64,000 nucleotides of DNA from Martinezella miluonensis (GTDB lineage: Bacteria; Pseudomonadota; Alphaproteobacteria; Rhizobiales; Rhizobiaceae): positions 310,001 to 374,000 of the forward strand of contig NZ_FMAH01000001.1 of NCBI RefSeq assembly GCF_900094545.1, read 5' to 3'. The stretch's first letter is position 1. Each line of letters begins with the position of its first letter. A program made the translations under genes and the position numbers. The notes beneath the pieces were generated by a model. The model had not been told where the DNA came from and made no database searches. It saw only the letters and a list, made by a program, of their open reading frames with translations. Positions 40,405 to 49,122 of the stretch are shown here, in pieces.

Positions 40405-41835
40405 GTGAGCAGCTTGAAATTCGGTACTAGCGGCCTCCGTGGCCTGTCGGTCGACCTCACCGGGCGGGCATCCGCTCTCTATGCGACGGCGTTCGCCCAC
40501 CATCTGCTGAAAAGCGGCCACGCTGGACCCGGCGATCTCGTCCTTGTCGGCCGCGATTTCCGCGAATCGAGCCCGGCCATCTCGGCCACCTGCATCGGCG
40601 CGCTGAGGCGGGCGGGCCTGACGCCGATCGACTGTGGCACATTGCCGACGCCGGCGCTGGCGCTCTACGGGCTGCAGCAGAAAGCGGCCTCGCTGATGAT
40701 CACCGGCTCGCATATTCCCGCCGACCGCAACGGTATCAAGTTCTACCGGCCGGATGGAGAGATCGACAAGCAGGACGAACTGGCGATCAGCGCCGAAGCA
40801 AATGCGATGGTCGATACTCTTCTCGACGAAACGCCTGACCACGCCGAAAATCGCACGGCTGTGACCGAGGCGCTGTTCCTGGAACGCAACAAGGGACTGC
40901 TGCCCGCCGGCAGCCTCGCCGGCCTCACCATCGGCGTCTATCAGCACAGCACCGTGGCGCGCGATCTCTTCGGCCAGGTGCTTACTCATTACGGCGCCCG
41001 TGTCGTGCCGCTTGGCCGCTCCGAGAACTTCATTCCGGTCGATACCGAAGCAGTCTCTCCCGAGACGATCCGCCTCATGAAAGGCTGGGCGCCGAAGCAC
41101 GGGCTGGACGCGATCGTTTCGGCCGACGGCGATGGCGACCGGCCGCTGGTGGCGGATGAAACCGGCGAGCCACTGCGCGGCGATCTGCTCGGCCTCATCG
41201 CCGCAAACTTCCTCGGCGCCGACGTGGTGGTGACGCCCGTCACCTCTAATTCCGGTATCGAGGCAGCTGGCTCCTATAGCGTTACCCGCACTCGCGTCGG
41301 CTCGCCCTACGTGATCGCCGGAATGGACGAGGCCGTGGCCGCGGGCAAGACCAATGTCATGGGCTTCGAGGCCAATGGCGGCACGCTGACGGCCAGCCGC
41401 TTCACCGTCGCGGGCAAACCCTTCGATCCGCTGCCGACGCGCGACAGCTTCCTGCCGGTTCTGGCAACGCTCTACGCCGCCGCGAGGGCTGGCAAGCCGC
41501 TTTCGACCGTTGCCGGCAGCTATCGCCTGCCGTTTGCCACCGCCGACCGCCTGGAGAACTTCCCGGTCGAAACAAGCACAGCGCTGATGGCTCATCTGCG
41601 CGCCTCCGACGCCAATCTTGCGGACTTTCTGGCCCCTATCGCCGGTGTGGCATCGAAGAGCGACATAGATGGGCTGCGGGTCACGCTTGTGGATAACCGA
41701 ATCATCCATTTCCGTCCCTCCGGCAATGCGCCGGAAATGCGCTGCTACGTGGAAGCAGGAAGCGAAAGCGAGGCAAAGGCCTTGCTGGAACAGGGACTTG
41801 GCCTGATCAGGGCATGGGCTGCGGCCCAGGTCTAA
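40405..41835 (+). CDS. Phosphomannomutase/phosphoglucomutase
   Basis: The 476-residue alpha-D-phosphohexomutase has the phosphoserine loop ITGSHIPADRNG (Ser102), the metal loop DGDGDRP (Asp241, 243, 245), the sugar loop GFEANGG and the phosphate loop RPSGNAPEMR. It converts hexose 6-phosphates to 1-phosphates for nucleotide-sugar synthesis. The GTG at 40405 follows GGGGAG by eight bases and gives the family start SSLKFGTSGLRG; the frame runs 13 codons further upstream. It may serve the polysaccharide cluster to the right. Confidence 0.93.
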   Translation: MSSLKFGTSGLRGLSVDLTGRASALYATAFAHHLLKSGHAGPGDLVLVGRDFRESSPAISATCIGALRRAGLTPIDCGTLPTPALALYGLQQKAASLMITGSHIPADRNGIKFYRPDGEIDKQDELAISAEANAMVDTLLDETPDHAENRTAVTEALFLERNKGLLPAGSLAGLTIGVYQHSTVARDLFGQVLTHYGARVVPLGRSENFIPVDTEAVSPETIRLMKGWAPKHGLDAIVSADGDGDRPLVADETGEPLRGDLLGLIAANFLGADVVVTPVTSNSGIEAAGSYSVTRTRVGSPYVIAGMDEAVAAGKTNVMGFEANGGTLTASRFTVAGKPFDPLPTRDSFLPVLATLYAAARAGKPLSTVAGSYRLPFATADRLENFPVETSTALMAHLRASDANLADFLAPIAGVASKSDIDGLRVTLVDNRIIHFRPSGNAPEMRCYVEAGSESEAKALLEQGLGLIRAWAAAQV

Positions 41836-41888
41836 CCCGGGCTTCAACCGCTTTTTTCACGATTGACACGAAAACTTCAAAAACCCTG

Positions 41889-41916
41889 TTGACACCGGAC
41901 GGCCACCCCCTTACAT
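41889..41916 (+). promoter_or_regulatory. Sigma-70-type promoter of tRNA-Leu
   Basis: A consensus -35 box TTGACA (41889-41894) and a -10-like TTACAT (41911-41916) are 16 bases apart. The expected start lies just ahead of the tRNA at 41928. A second TTGACA at about 41861 lacks a matching -10. Confidence 0.65.
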
Positions 41917-41927
41917 GCGTGTCCGTC

Positions 41928-42014
41928 GCCCAGATGGCGGAATTGGTAGACGCGCCAGCTTCAGGTGCTGGTACCCGAAAGGGTGTGGAGGTTCGAGTCC
42001 TCTTCTGGGCACCA
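41928..42014 (+). tRNA. tRNA-Leu (anticodon CAG)
   Basis: The acceptor arms GCCCAGA and TCTGGGC pair, and the anticodon stem CAGC/GCTG closes the loop TTCAGGT with anticodon CAG. A long variable arm (CCCGAAAGGGTG region) marks a class II tRNA, and GGTTCGAGTCC is the T-arm. The CCA end is encoded (42012-42014). It reads CUG, the dominant Leu codon in this genome's genes. Confidence 0.97.
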
Positions 42015-42356
42015 TTCCATTTTTGAGAAACGTAGATTTCTCAATTATTTCAAGACTAACGAGTTCCTTTGGAACACATTCGGTTCACCGGATGTGTATG
42101 ATGGGACTTGTCTTGAAATGGGCGAAGACAGCAAAAATTTCCACTTGGCGATACCTTTAGCGGATACCCTGCAGCGGCCTGCAGAATCCTCCTCCATGGC
42201 GGCCATCTCTCGGCGCCCGATGAGGTAGCGCGCCACCTCATGGAGGTCGCGGGTCTGCGCACACGTCATAGCGAGAACTCAGATTTTGGATCATCTTTAA
42301 ATCGTTGACTGTGGAGAAAACCGCGACCTAATAGGGGAAACCTTGAGGGATTTTCG
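42015..42356. other. Intergenic region after tRNA-Leu
   Basis: This 342-bp stretch starts with a small hairpin (TGAGAAA...TTTCTCA at 42024-42043), possibly ending the tRNA transcript, and another near-perfect hairpin at about 42074-42097 (ACACATTCGG / CCGGATGTGT). I found no repeat of the tRNA 3' end, no integrase and no convincing ORF, so there is no sign of an integrated element. Confidence 0.5.
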
Positions 42357-42485
42357 ATGCACCACAAGAGCGACTGGTACGATCTGATTGTTGGCGACGG
42401 CAACGTCAACCAGGGGCTGGCGAGGATGATGGGTTCCATCCTCGCGTTCATCGTGGTCTTCGGCGTGATTTTCTGGTTGATCTAA
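42357..42485 (+). CDS. 42-residue membrane protein, unknown function
   Basis: An ATG preceded by TTGAGGG opens a 42-codon ORF ending in TAA at 42483-42485. The N-terminal half is polar (MHHKSDWYDLIVGDGN) and the C-terminal half is one membrane helix (about 26-42, ILAFIVVFGVIFWLI). The single-helix design, good ribosome-binding site and normal codon use support a real small protein. Confidence 0.6.
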   Translation: MHHKSDWYDLIVGDGNVNQGLARMMGSILAFIVVFGVIFWLI

Positions 42486-42544
42486 CCGATCTCGTTGCCT
42501 CCCGCGGCCTAGGACGTTCATTCAGTCCCTGATGTCAGGCAGGT

Positions 42545-42811
42545 CTAGTGGATGCTCTCCGCATCCGGCTTGACGTAGAGCCCGGCCTCACGCGCCGCTT
42601 CAAGAAAAGCCTCCCTCGACTCTTCGGCAGAGACTTTGCCGAGGACGGCATCCAGGCACACCAGGACGGCCGCGTCCGCCACCGGTCCACCTTCAGCGGG
42701 CCATTTCTCGCTCATGCAGTTTGCCGCATCGAGCGCGTTGGTAATGATCGCAAAACGGCTGATCCCACCAAGCTCGACTATGACGGGGCTTCTCCAATCA
42801 CTATTGTCCAT
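42545..42811 (-). CDS. DUF982-domain protein
   Basis: The 88-residue protein has the DUF982 pattern: W..PV.VELGG, ...NALDAANCMSEKWP, ...AAVLVCLDAVLG and AFLEAAREAGL. These small proteins are expanded in rhizobia and have no known function. GGAGG precedes the ATG at 42811. Confidence 0.9.
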   Translation of the reverse strand: MDNSDWRSPVIVELGGISRFAIITNALDAANCMSEKWPAEGGPVADAAVLVCLDAVLGKVSAEESREAFLEAAREAGLYVKPDAESIH

Positions 42812-43173
42812 GTTGAACCTCCCTCACCCATGGAGCGCCATCAGCGCTGCGATCAAAAATGAACCGGTGCCGGCGCACGCGGCCATGGTCACATGATAAT
42901 CCGTTGAGACTCACTCCTTGCCTCGGACGACGCTTCGATAACGTCGCGCAAGGGTGGATGTTCCTGGGGCGAAGACGCTCCATCGGGATTTTTTCCGATG
43001 CAATCAGGGCGGCTGGCGCTTGGCATCGCCGCGTCGCTTTCCCGTCTCTCATCGCGGATATGAAAAGGCCGCCAAGACTTCTCTCGGCGGCCTGCAGGCA
43101 ATCCAGAATATAACAGCGCGGCGGCGCCCTATCAGCTATGCCGCTGCCGGACGTCGCGTGATTGCGGCCAGAG
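42812..43173. other. Intergenic region between the DUF982 and hexosaminidase genes
   Basis: This 362-bp stretch holds the terminator of the hexosaminidase operon at 43061-43093 and presumably the DUF982 promoter. Short ORFs in it lack ribosome-binding sites. Nothing else is seen. Confidence 0.5.
43061..43093 (-). terminator. Rho-independent terminator of the hexosaminidase operon
   Basis: On the minus strand AGGCCGCC pairs with GGCGGCCT around a 12-base loop, followed by TTTTCATA. It is 80 bases after the hexosaminidase stop. Confidence 0.8.
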
Positions 43174-45093
43174 CTACAGCTTCGGGCTCAGCCGGACAAT
43201 CGCGGCAAAGCGCAACCAGTCCTTCTGTGCCCTCGGTGTCCAGGCAGCCTCGGCAATGGCCGGCAGGCGCGGGAAGACCAGGCGGTTGAAATAGTCACGC
43301 GAGGTGAAGTTCTCCTGCCAGATGCAGGCCTGCACGCCCTTCATCAGATGCTTCAGCTCTTCCGGGAAATCGCCTTCCGCCTCATAGGCATAGGTATGAG
43401 CGGGCGGCACGGTGCCGGCCCAGCTCGCGCCCAGCTCCTGCCAGGCATCGGCCTGTACCATGTCGAGATAATAGGCCTGGCCCGGCGTCATGACGACCTC
43501 GTAGCCTTCGCGCGCCAGCTCGATGCCGACTTCCGGCTTTTCCCAGGCCATCAGCAAGGTGCTCTCCGGATCGACGCCGCCGCCATGGGCGACTTCGTTC
43601 CAGCCGGCAAGCTTGCGGCCACGCTCGTTGAGCATCGCCTTGATCCGTTTCAAGAAGTAGGATTGCAGGGCGAAGGTGCCCGATATGCCTTCCTTCTCCA
43701 TGAGCTGGCGCGCCAGCGGCGAAGCGAGCCAGGAACCGTTGGCGACCTCGTCACCGCCGATATGGAGATATTGCGAGGGAAAGAGCTCGACCATTTCGTC
43801 GAAGACCTTGGCGAGAAATTCGTAGGTCGGTTCGATGGCCGGGTTCAGAGCATTGTTCGGATAGCCCTGGACGGAATGATAGCTATCAGGCGCTTCCTGC
43901 CCGTCCGTCAGGTCAGGCAGGGCGACGAGGGTCGCAGTGCTGTGGCCGGGGATATCGATCTCCGGCACGACCTCGATGCCGAGTGCGGAAGCATGAGCGA
44001 CGATCTCGCGGACGTCATCCTGCGAGTAGAAGCCGCCGACGGGTTCGGCACCATTGCCGAGCTGCGGCAGCAAAGGCTCGTCCGGCCCGCGCAGAACGCC
44101 GGTTGACGTCAGCTGCGGATAGGCACGGATCTCCAGCCGCCACGCCTCATCATCCGTCAGGTGCCAATGGAAGATGTTGAGCTTCAGCCAGGCGAGAATG
44201 TCGAGCAGGCGCAGCACGTCGGCCTTGGGCGTGAATTGCCTGGAAACATCGAGATGGCAACCGCGCCAGCCGTAACGCGGATGATCGGAGATGGATCCTG
44301 AAACCGGGAAGCGGAACTTGCCGGGTTCGCGACGAGCGCCGTCCAGAAGCTGCGCAAGCGTCGTCAGGCCATAGAGGCGGCCTGAAGCGGCCGAGAAGGC
44401 CAGCACAATTTCGTCAGCCGAGAAGGTGAGCTCATAGGCCTCTGCGGCAAGCGCCGGCCGTTCGACGAAGCGCAGCACCCTGCCCTGCGGCGCGGCAATG
44501 AGGCTGAAAGGAATGTGGTTGGAAGGAAACAGCCGGCGGAAGAGCGCCTGTGCCGTGGCAAGCGCCTTCACGCTTGCCGCATCGGTTCCCTTCGCCGGAT
44601 AGAGCGCGACGAGGAAGCCTTCGCCCGGCTTGACATCGATGGATGCAGGCCAAGGCTGAATGGCGAAGGGAAGCTCCAGCCTGCCTTCCGGCAGCAGCAC
44701 CGGCGGCGGCTCGCTGGTGCGGCCTTCGAGCAGAAGATCCGACGTAAACACCGTGATATGGCTACCGTCTTCAAGCGTGATATAGGCTGATTTGGCGCCA
44801 TCGGTGCAATGCTTTGCGACGCGGTGGAGGCTGGAAACCGTGAATGTCCAGCTCTCTCCGGGAGCTATGGACAGGCCAGCCGGCGGCGCGAACTCATGAA
44901 AATTGGCGTTGCGGCGCACGAAGACGGCATTCTCACAGATCTTCGGATCGATAAAGCGCGTCAGCGTCGTGTAGGCGAGGCGGAAATTCGAAAGAGGCGC
45001 ATCCGAGAAATTGAAAAGCGTCAGGGTCAAGCGACCATGCTTTCCTCCCTCCGGAGACCAGGTGTTTTCGAGATGATAGGAGGCCGGCTGCAT
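43174..45093 (-). CDS. Beta-N-acetylhexosaminidase, GH20
   Basis: The 639-residue enzyme has a C-terminal GH20 barrel. The catalytic pair is Asp448-Glu449 in YLHIGGDEVANGSW, and FHWHLTDDEAWRLEI marks the barrel's start region. The first 280 residues form beta-rich accessory domains, including the usual GH20b domain. No signal peptide is present, so it works in the cytoplasm on imported substrates, releasing terminal GlcNAc or GalNAc. It is the last gene of an RpiR-SDR-GH20 set and likely acts on what the nearby ABC importer brings in. Confidence 0.94.
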   Translation of the reverse strand: MQPASYHLENTWSPEGGKHGRLTLTLFNFSDAPLSNFRLAYTTLTRFIDPKICENAVFVRRNANFHEFAPPAGLSIAPGESWTFTVSSLHRVAKHCTDGAKSAYITLEDGSHITVFTSDLLLEGRTSEPPPVLLPEGRLELPFAIQPWPASIDVKPGEGFLVALYPAKGTDAASVKALATAQALFRRLFPSNHIPFSLIAAPQGRVLRFVERPALAAEAYELTFSADEIVLAFSAASGRLYGLTTLAQLLDGARREPGKFRFPVSGSISDHPRYGWRGCHLDVSRQFTPKADVLRLLDILAWLKLNIFHWHLTDDEAWRLEIRAYPQLTSTGVLRGPDEPLLPQLGNGAEPVGGFYSQDDVREIVAHASALGIEVVPEIDIPGHSTATLVALPDLTDGQEAPDSYHSVQGYPNNALNPAIEPTYEFLAKVFDEMVELFPSQYLHIGGDEVANGSWLASPLARQLMEKEGISGTFALQSYFLKRIKAMLNERGRKLAGWNEVAHGGGVDPESTLLMAWEKPEVGIELAREGYEVVMTPGQAYYLDMVQADAWQELGASWAGTVPPAHTYAYEAEGDFPEELKHLMKGVQACIWQENFTSRDYFNRLVFPRLPAIAEAAWTPRAQKDWLRFAAIVRLSPKL

Positions 45094-45118
45094 CTAAATT
45101 CCCCTTTGGCAACGAGCA

Positions 45119-45895
45119 TCAATAATGATCGGACTGTGTGAAGGTGTGGGCGAGTTCCGCCTGCCCCGCCGTCAAGCCGCAATCGACGGGCAGGCAGACG
45201 CCCGTAATGGCCGAGGCGAGCGGACTTGCGAGAAACGACACCGCATTGGCGACATCGACGGGATCGACGACACGACGCAGCGCATACCAGCGCTTGGCCT
45301 CCTCGAAGACATTCGGATTTGCGGCGGCACGCACCTCCCAGGCCTGGGTGCGCACGGTGCCCGGTGCAACGGCATTCGAGCGGATGCCGAACTTGCCGTA
45401 CTCCACTGCCACCAACCGGGTGAAATGCAGGAGCCCGGCCTTGGCGGCGCTGTAAGCGGGATGACCGAAAACGGCCATGCCGTTGACGGAGGCGATATTG
45501 ATGACCGATCCCTTCGACGCCTTCAGCATGTCCTCGACGGCGCGGAAGCAGAGGAAAGCGGCTTCTAGGTTGAGGACATTGTCGGCGCGCCATATCTCCG
45601 GCGTCGTGTCGTGCAAGCTGACCGCACAGGCCGCTCCGGCATTGTTGACCAATGTCCTGAGCGTGCCCAGTCCTGACGCGGCTTTCGCCATTTCGGCCGT
45701 GTCGATCTCACGTGTTATATCCGCCTTGAACGCGACGAAACGCTCTGCGGGGCCTAGCGTCTGCGCCGCCTTCTGCGCGGCGGCTTCGTCGATATCGACA
45801 AGCAGGATGACATCGTGGTCATCGGCCAGGCGTTTGGCGATGGCGCGACCGATATCGCCTGCGGCCCCGGTAACGATGGCAACGGATTTACTCAT
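45119..45895 (-). CDS. Short-chain dehydrogenase/reductase
   Basis: The 258-residue SDR has the cofactor motif VTGAAGDIGRAIA, the NNAG motif (TLVNNAGAAC), the catalytic Ser in INIASVNG and the YxxxK pair in YSAAKAGLL. AGAGGAAA precedes the ATG at 45895. It lies 25 bases before the hexosaminidase gene, so they are co-transcribed. It may oxidise or reduce the sugar or its aglycone. Confidence 0.93.
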   Translation of the reverse strand: MSKSVAIVTGAAGDIGRAIAKRLADDHDVILLVDIDEAAAQKAAQTLGPAERFVAFKADITREIDTAEMAKAASGLGTLRTLVNNAGAACAVSLHDTTPEIWRADNVLNLEAAFLCFRAVEDMLKASKGSVINIASVNGMAVFGHPAYSAAKAGLLHFTRLVAVEYGKFGIRSNAVAPGTVRTQAWEVRAAANPNVFEEAKRWYALRRVVDPVDVANAVSFLASPLASAITGVCLPVDCGLTAGQAELAHTFTQSDHY

Positions 45896-45960
45896 ATGGC
45901 TTTCCTCTGATTAAGTTCCCGAGCGGCGGGCGTCCGCCGCTGTTTGTTGTTTTTCTCTGC

Positions 45961-46004
45961 GCAATTCCGGACGCAAAACCGCTGCGCACTTTTGCTGGAA
46001 TTGC
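45961..46004. repeat. 44-bp intergenic palindrome, family A, copy 4
   Basis: Runs GCAATTCCGGACG to GCTGGAATTGC, one base before the RpiR stop codon (46006-46008). It is nearly identical to copy 2 and lies in the same relation to the gene end. Confidence 0.85.
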
Positions 46005-46005
46005 T

Positions 46006-46869
46006 CTAGTCCCCAAGAAGCTGACGGTCGTCGCCATCGCGATGGGTGACAAGCTGCTGCTTGATACGGCGCAATATCACCGTGGCTTGCGGACGAAGGC
46101 GATAGGCGACGAGGCTGGCGAGGATGTCGAGCACGGCCAAATAGGCGATGCGCGTCGATGTCGGCCTATAGATATTGTCGCCTTCCGGCAGATCGATCGG
46201 CACAGTGATATCGGCGACATGCGCCACGGGGCTTCCGCTTTGTGTCAGTGCGATGGTCGGCACCTTGGCCTCGCGCGCCAGCGTGAAGGCGCGCACCAGC
46301 TCGGCATTGCGACCGGAAAAGGAAGAGCCTATCAACACATCCGTCGGCTTGGCAGCAGCGGCCATCATCAGCTGCATGCTGTGGTCGGAACTCGAGGTAA
46401 TGCGCAGGCCGAGCCGGAAGAGACGGTTCTGTATCTCGCTGGCGATCATCGAGGAATTGCCGCCGGAGCCGAAGGCGTAGATCATCTCCGCGTCGGCAAG
46501 CCTGTTTGCCGCCTGCTCGATGGCAGCCACGTCCAGCCCGCGATGCAGCAGAAAGAGCGCATTCTGCGCCTTGGTAATAATGTCCTGGGCGACATCGGCG
46601 GGCGCTATGCTCTTCGGCTCGGGCTTGAGGTAGCGCATGCCGACATAGGCGGTGCGGGCCAGCTGCACCTTGAAATCGGAGAAGCTTTCGCAGCCGAGAC
46701 GGCGGCAGAACCGGGTGACGGTCGGCGGCGAGACATCCGCCTTGCCGGCGAGCTCGATGATGGAAGCGTTGACGGCGAATTCGAAGTCGTTGAGGACGAT
46801 GTCGGCGATGCGGATTTCCGATTGCGAAAGCCGGCCTCTTTCATCCTGCATGGTCGTGAAGATATCCAT
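46006..46869 (-). CDS. MurR/RpiR-family transcriptional regulator
   Basis: The 287-residue protein has an N-terminal HTH (about 5-75, with DVSPPTVTRFCRRLGC) and a C-terminal SIS domain that binds phosphosugars (about 120-260, with YAFGSGGNSSMIA and GSSFSGRNAELV). The start at 46869 with GGGGGAG upstream was chosen over a longer frame. Relatives regulate N-acetylmuramic acid, glucosamine or ribose use. Its gene sits between both halves of the amino-sugar region. Confidence 0.93.
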   Translation of the reverse strand: MDIFTTMQDERGRLSQSEIRIADIVLNDFEFAVNASIIELAGKADVSPPTVTRFCRRLGCESFSDFKVQLARTAYVGMRYLKPEPKSIAPADVAQDIITKAQNALFLLHRGLDVAAIEQAANRLADAEMIYAFGSGGNSSMIASEIQNRLFRLGLRITSSSDHSMQLMMAAAAKPTDVLIGSSFSGRNAELVRAFTLAREAKVPTIALTQSGSPVAHVADITVPIDLPEGDNIYRPTSTRIAYLAVLDILASLVAYRLRPQATVILRRIKQQLVTHRDGDDRQLLGD

Positions 46870-47049
46870 CAGCTCCCCCTTTATTCTGTCGCTGGGTTCT
46901 AAACGTCCGATGTTTAATAGGCGATGCAAACCATCTCAATCTCGCACTTCGTCACCAATGCCTACTTACGAGTGTGCGAGGGGCGCGGTTTGCCTTTCGC
47001 GCCTATCTGACGGGAACCATACATGTGACAAACATCATATGATTCCTGC

Positions 47050-47121
47050 AAATTATTTTCTTGATACGTTGACAAATGACCATAGAAAGCAGAATTTGAC
47101 CAGTGAAAATCGGAAATTATG
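47050..47121. promoter_or_regulatory. AT-rich sites in the RpiR/NTF2-like divergent spacer, candidate operator
   Basis: AAATTATTTTC (47050-47060) and two GAAAA-type half-sites on the other side (TGAAAATCGG at about 47103, ATGAAAAGAA at about 47119) resemble the core AATTTATTTTC found twice upstream of the ABC operon. The likeness is partial. A role as RpiR operator is inferred from shared pattern and place. Confidence 0.3.
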
Positions 47122-47133
47122 AAAAGAATTTAA

Positions 47134-47634
47134 ATGACGGCGGATACAATGCGTGATCCCTTCAAGAATCCCTTCCCCGCCAGCGATGCCGCCAGGCACG
47201 CGATCTGGGAGATGCTCGTAACGCGTGATATCGATGCCTTCCTCGCCGCAGACTGGTCGAGCGTTGCAGGCGATTTCGTCGAAGAGGGCTTCATCGGCAT
47301 CGACGGCCGGCGTGAAGTCAGCCCCGACAAATGGCGCCTCGCCTTCCCGACCCTGACGGCCTATCGCGACGAGTGGCTGCGCCAGGCGCGCGACTTCGCC
47401 ACGCAATCCTTCGCCGAAGATCCACGCACGGCCATTTTCACCACGACGACGCTCGAGGATATCGAGATCGAAGGCGACATGGCGCTGGTGCGCAAGAAGT
47501 TCAACGGCAGCCTGAAGAAGTCGGATGGCAGCATCGACGTGCTGAAATGGCAGACGCTCTATTATTGCCGCCTGCATGAGGGACGCTGGAAGATCAGCGG
47601 CTTTACCGGCTACCTGCCGAATCCCATGGAATAG
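47134..47634 (+). CDS. NTF2-like (SnoaL-type) protein
   Basis: The 166-residue protein has the NTF2-like pattern: helix SDAARHAIWEMLVTRDIDAF, ..DFVEEGFIGIDGRREV and the closing LYYCRLHEGRWKISGFTGYLP hairpin. Members include polyketide cyclases, isomerases and proteins of unknown role. It is the first gene of a plus-strand operon, 11 bases before the MlrC-like gene, so it probably acts on the same substrate. Confidence 0.8.
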   Translation: MTADTMRDPFKNPFPASDAARHAIWEMLVTRDIDAFLAADWSSVAGDFVEEGFIGIDGRREVSPDKWRLAFPTLTAYRDEWLRQARDFATQSFAEDPRTAIFTTTTLEDIEIEGDMALVRKKFNGSLKKSDGSIDVLKWQTLYYCRLHEGRWKISGFTGYLPNPME

Positions 47635-47645
47635 AGGCGACATCA

Positions 47646-49121
47646 TTGCGCATTTTCACCGCGGCCCTAGCGACCGAGACGAACACCTTCTCCCCCATCT
47701 GCATCGACCGACGCGCGTTCGAGGCGTCTCTTTATGCGCCGCCGGGCATGCACCCGGAAACGCCGACGCTCTGCTCCGCCCCGATCACTGTGGGACGGCG
47801 GATCGCTATGCAAAAGGGCTGGGAAGTGATCGAGGGCACCGCCACTTGGGCGGATCCGGCCGGACTGGTGAATCGCCTGACCTATGAAGAGCTCAGGGAC
47901 GAAATCCTCGGCCAGCTGCGGGCGGCAATGCCCGTCGATGCTGTCGTGCTCGGGTTGCACGGCGCCATGGTCGCCGATGGTTACGAAGACACCGAGGGCG
48001 ATTTCCTCGCGCACGTCCGCGAGATCGTCGGGCCGGATATCCTCGTTTGCGCCGAACTCGATCCGCACAGCCATCTGACAGAGAAGCGCCTCGCCGCTGC
48101 GAACTTCTTCGTTTATTTCAAGGAATTCCCGCACACGGATTTCGTCGATCGCGCCGAGGATCTCTGGCGCATCGCCATCGATGCGCTCGAAGGCCGCGTC
48201 AATCCAGTGATGTCGGTGTTCGATTGCCGCATGATCGACGTCTTTCCGACATCGCGCGAGCCGATGCGCTCCTTCGTCGACAAGATCATGGCGATGGAAA
48301 AGAGCGATGCCGATATCCTGTCGATATCGGTCATTCACGGCTTCATGGCTGGCGATGTGCCGGAGATGGGCACCAAGCTGCTTGTCGTCACCGATAATAA
48401 GCCGGATAAGGGATCTGCGATCGCCCGCGATCTCGGGCTGGAACTCTTCTCCAAGCGCGGCACGTTCATCATGCCGCAGATCGACGAGAAGCAGGCCGTC
48501 AGCCAGGCCATGGCCGCGACGTCAGGCCCGGTCGTCATTGCCGACCTCTGGGACAATCCGGGCGGCGGCACGGCGGGAGACGCCACCGTCGTCCTTCAGG
48601 AACTGCTCGACCGCGGCGCCGCCGACACGGCGATCGGCACGATCTGGGATCCGATGGCCGTGCAGATTTGCATGGCAGCCGGCGAAGGTGCGGAAATTCC
48701 GCTGCGCTTCGGCGCGAAATCGGCGCCGGGCACCGGCAACCCCATCGACGGCCACGTCAAGATCGTGCGCCTTGTCACCAATGCCGAGATGCGTTTCGGC
48801 GAGAGCTTTGCGCCCTTCGGCGACGCTGCACATATTCAGCTCGCTGGTATCGACATCATCCTGAATTCGACGCGCGCCCAAAGCTTCGACCCGAGCCTTT
48901 TCTCGGTCATGGGCATCGACCCCACGACTAAGAAGATCCTGGTCATCAAATCGACCAATCACTTCTATGCATCCTTCTCCAAGATCGCCTCGGAGATCCT
49001 TTACTGCTCGGCCGGAACGCCCTATCCAAACAATCCAGCCCGTACCCCTTATCGCCGTGCGCGGAAAGACATCTGGCCGATGGTGGCGGATCCGCATGCG
49101 GCAGAACGGAAAGACGCCTGA
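47646..49121 (+). CDS. M81-family metallopeptidase (MlrC / microcystinase C-like)
   Basis: The 491-residue protein matches the MlrC family: start RIFTAALATETNTFSP, GLHGAMVADGYEDTEG, ELDPHSHLTEKR and WDNPGGGTAGDAT, which hold the probable zinc and active-site residues. The name-giving enzyme cuts linear microcystin, but most relatives lie in transport and D-amino-acid clusters with unknown substrates. It starts with TTG at 47646, with GAGG upstream; no suitable ATG exists nearby. It overlaps nothing and abuts the aldolase-like gene by one base. Confidence 0.9.
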   Translation: MRIFTAALATETNTFSPICIDRRAFEASLYAPPGMHPETPTLCSAPITVGRRIAMQKGWEVIEGTATWADPAGLVNRLTYEELRDEILGQLRAAMPVDAVVLGLHGAMVADGYEDTEGDFLAHVREIVGPDILVCAELDPHSHLTEKRLAAANFFVYFKEFPHTDFVDRAEDLWRIAIDALEGRVNPVMSVFDCRMIDVFPTSREPMRSFVDKIMAMEKSDADILSISVIHGFMAGDVPEMGTKLLVVTDNKPDKGSAIARDLGLELFSKRGTFIMPQIDEKQAVSQAMAATSGPVVIADLWDNPGGGTAGDATVVLQELLDRGAADTAIGTIWDPMAVQICMAAGEGAEIPLRFGAKSAPGTGNPIDGHVKIVRLVTNAEMRFGESFAPFGDAAHIQLAGIDIILNSTRAQSFDPSLFSVMGIDPTTKKILVIKSTNHFYASFSKIASEILYCSAGTPYPNNPARTPYRRARKDIWPMVADPHAAERKDA

Positions 49122-49122
49122 T

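Noticed and set aside
42091..42159. 22-codon frame after the tRNA
   Set aside because: Starts inside a hairpin without a ribosome-binding site.
41928..42356. tRNA-Leu as an integration site for a genomic island
   Set aside because: No duplicated tRNA 3' end, integrase or mobility gene is seen downstream.
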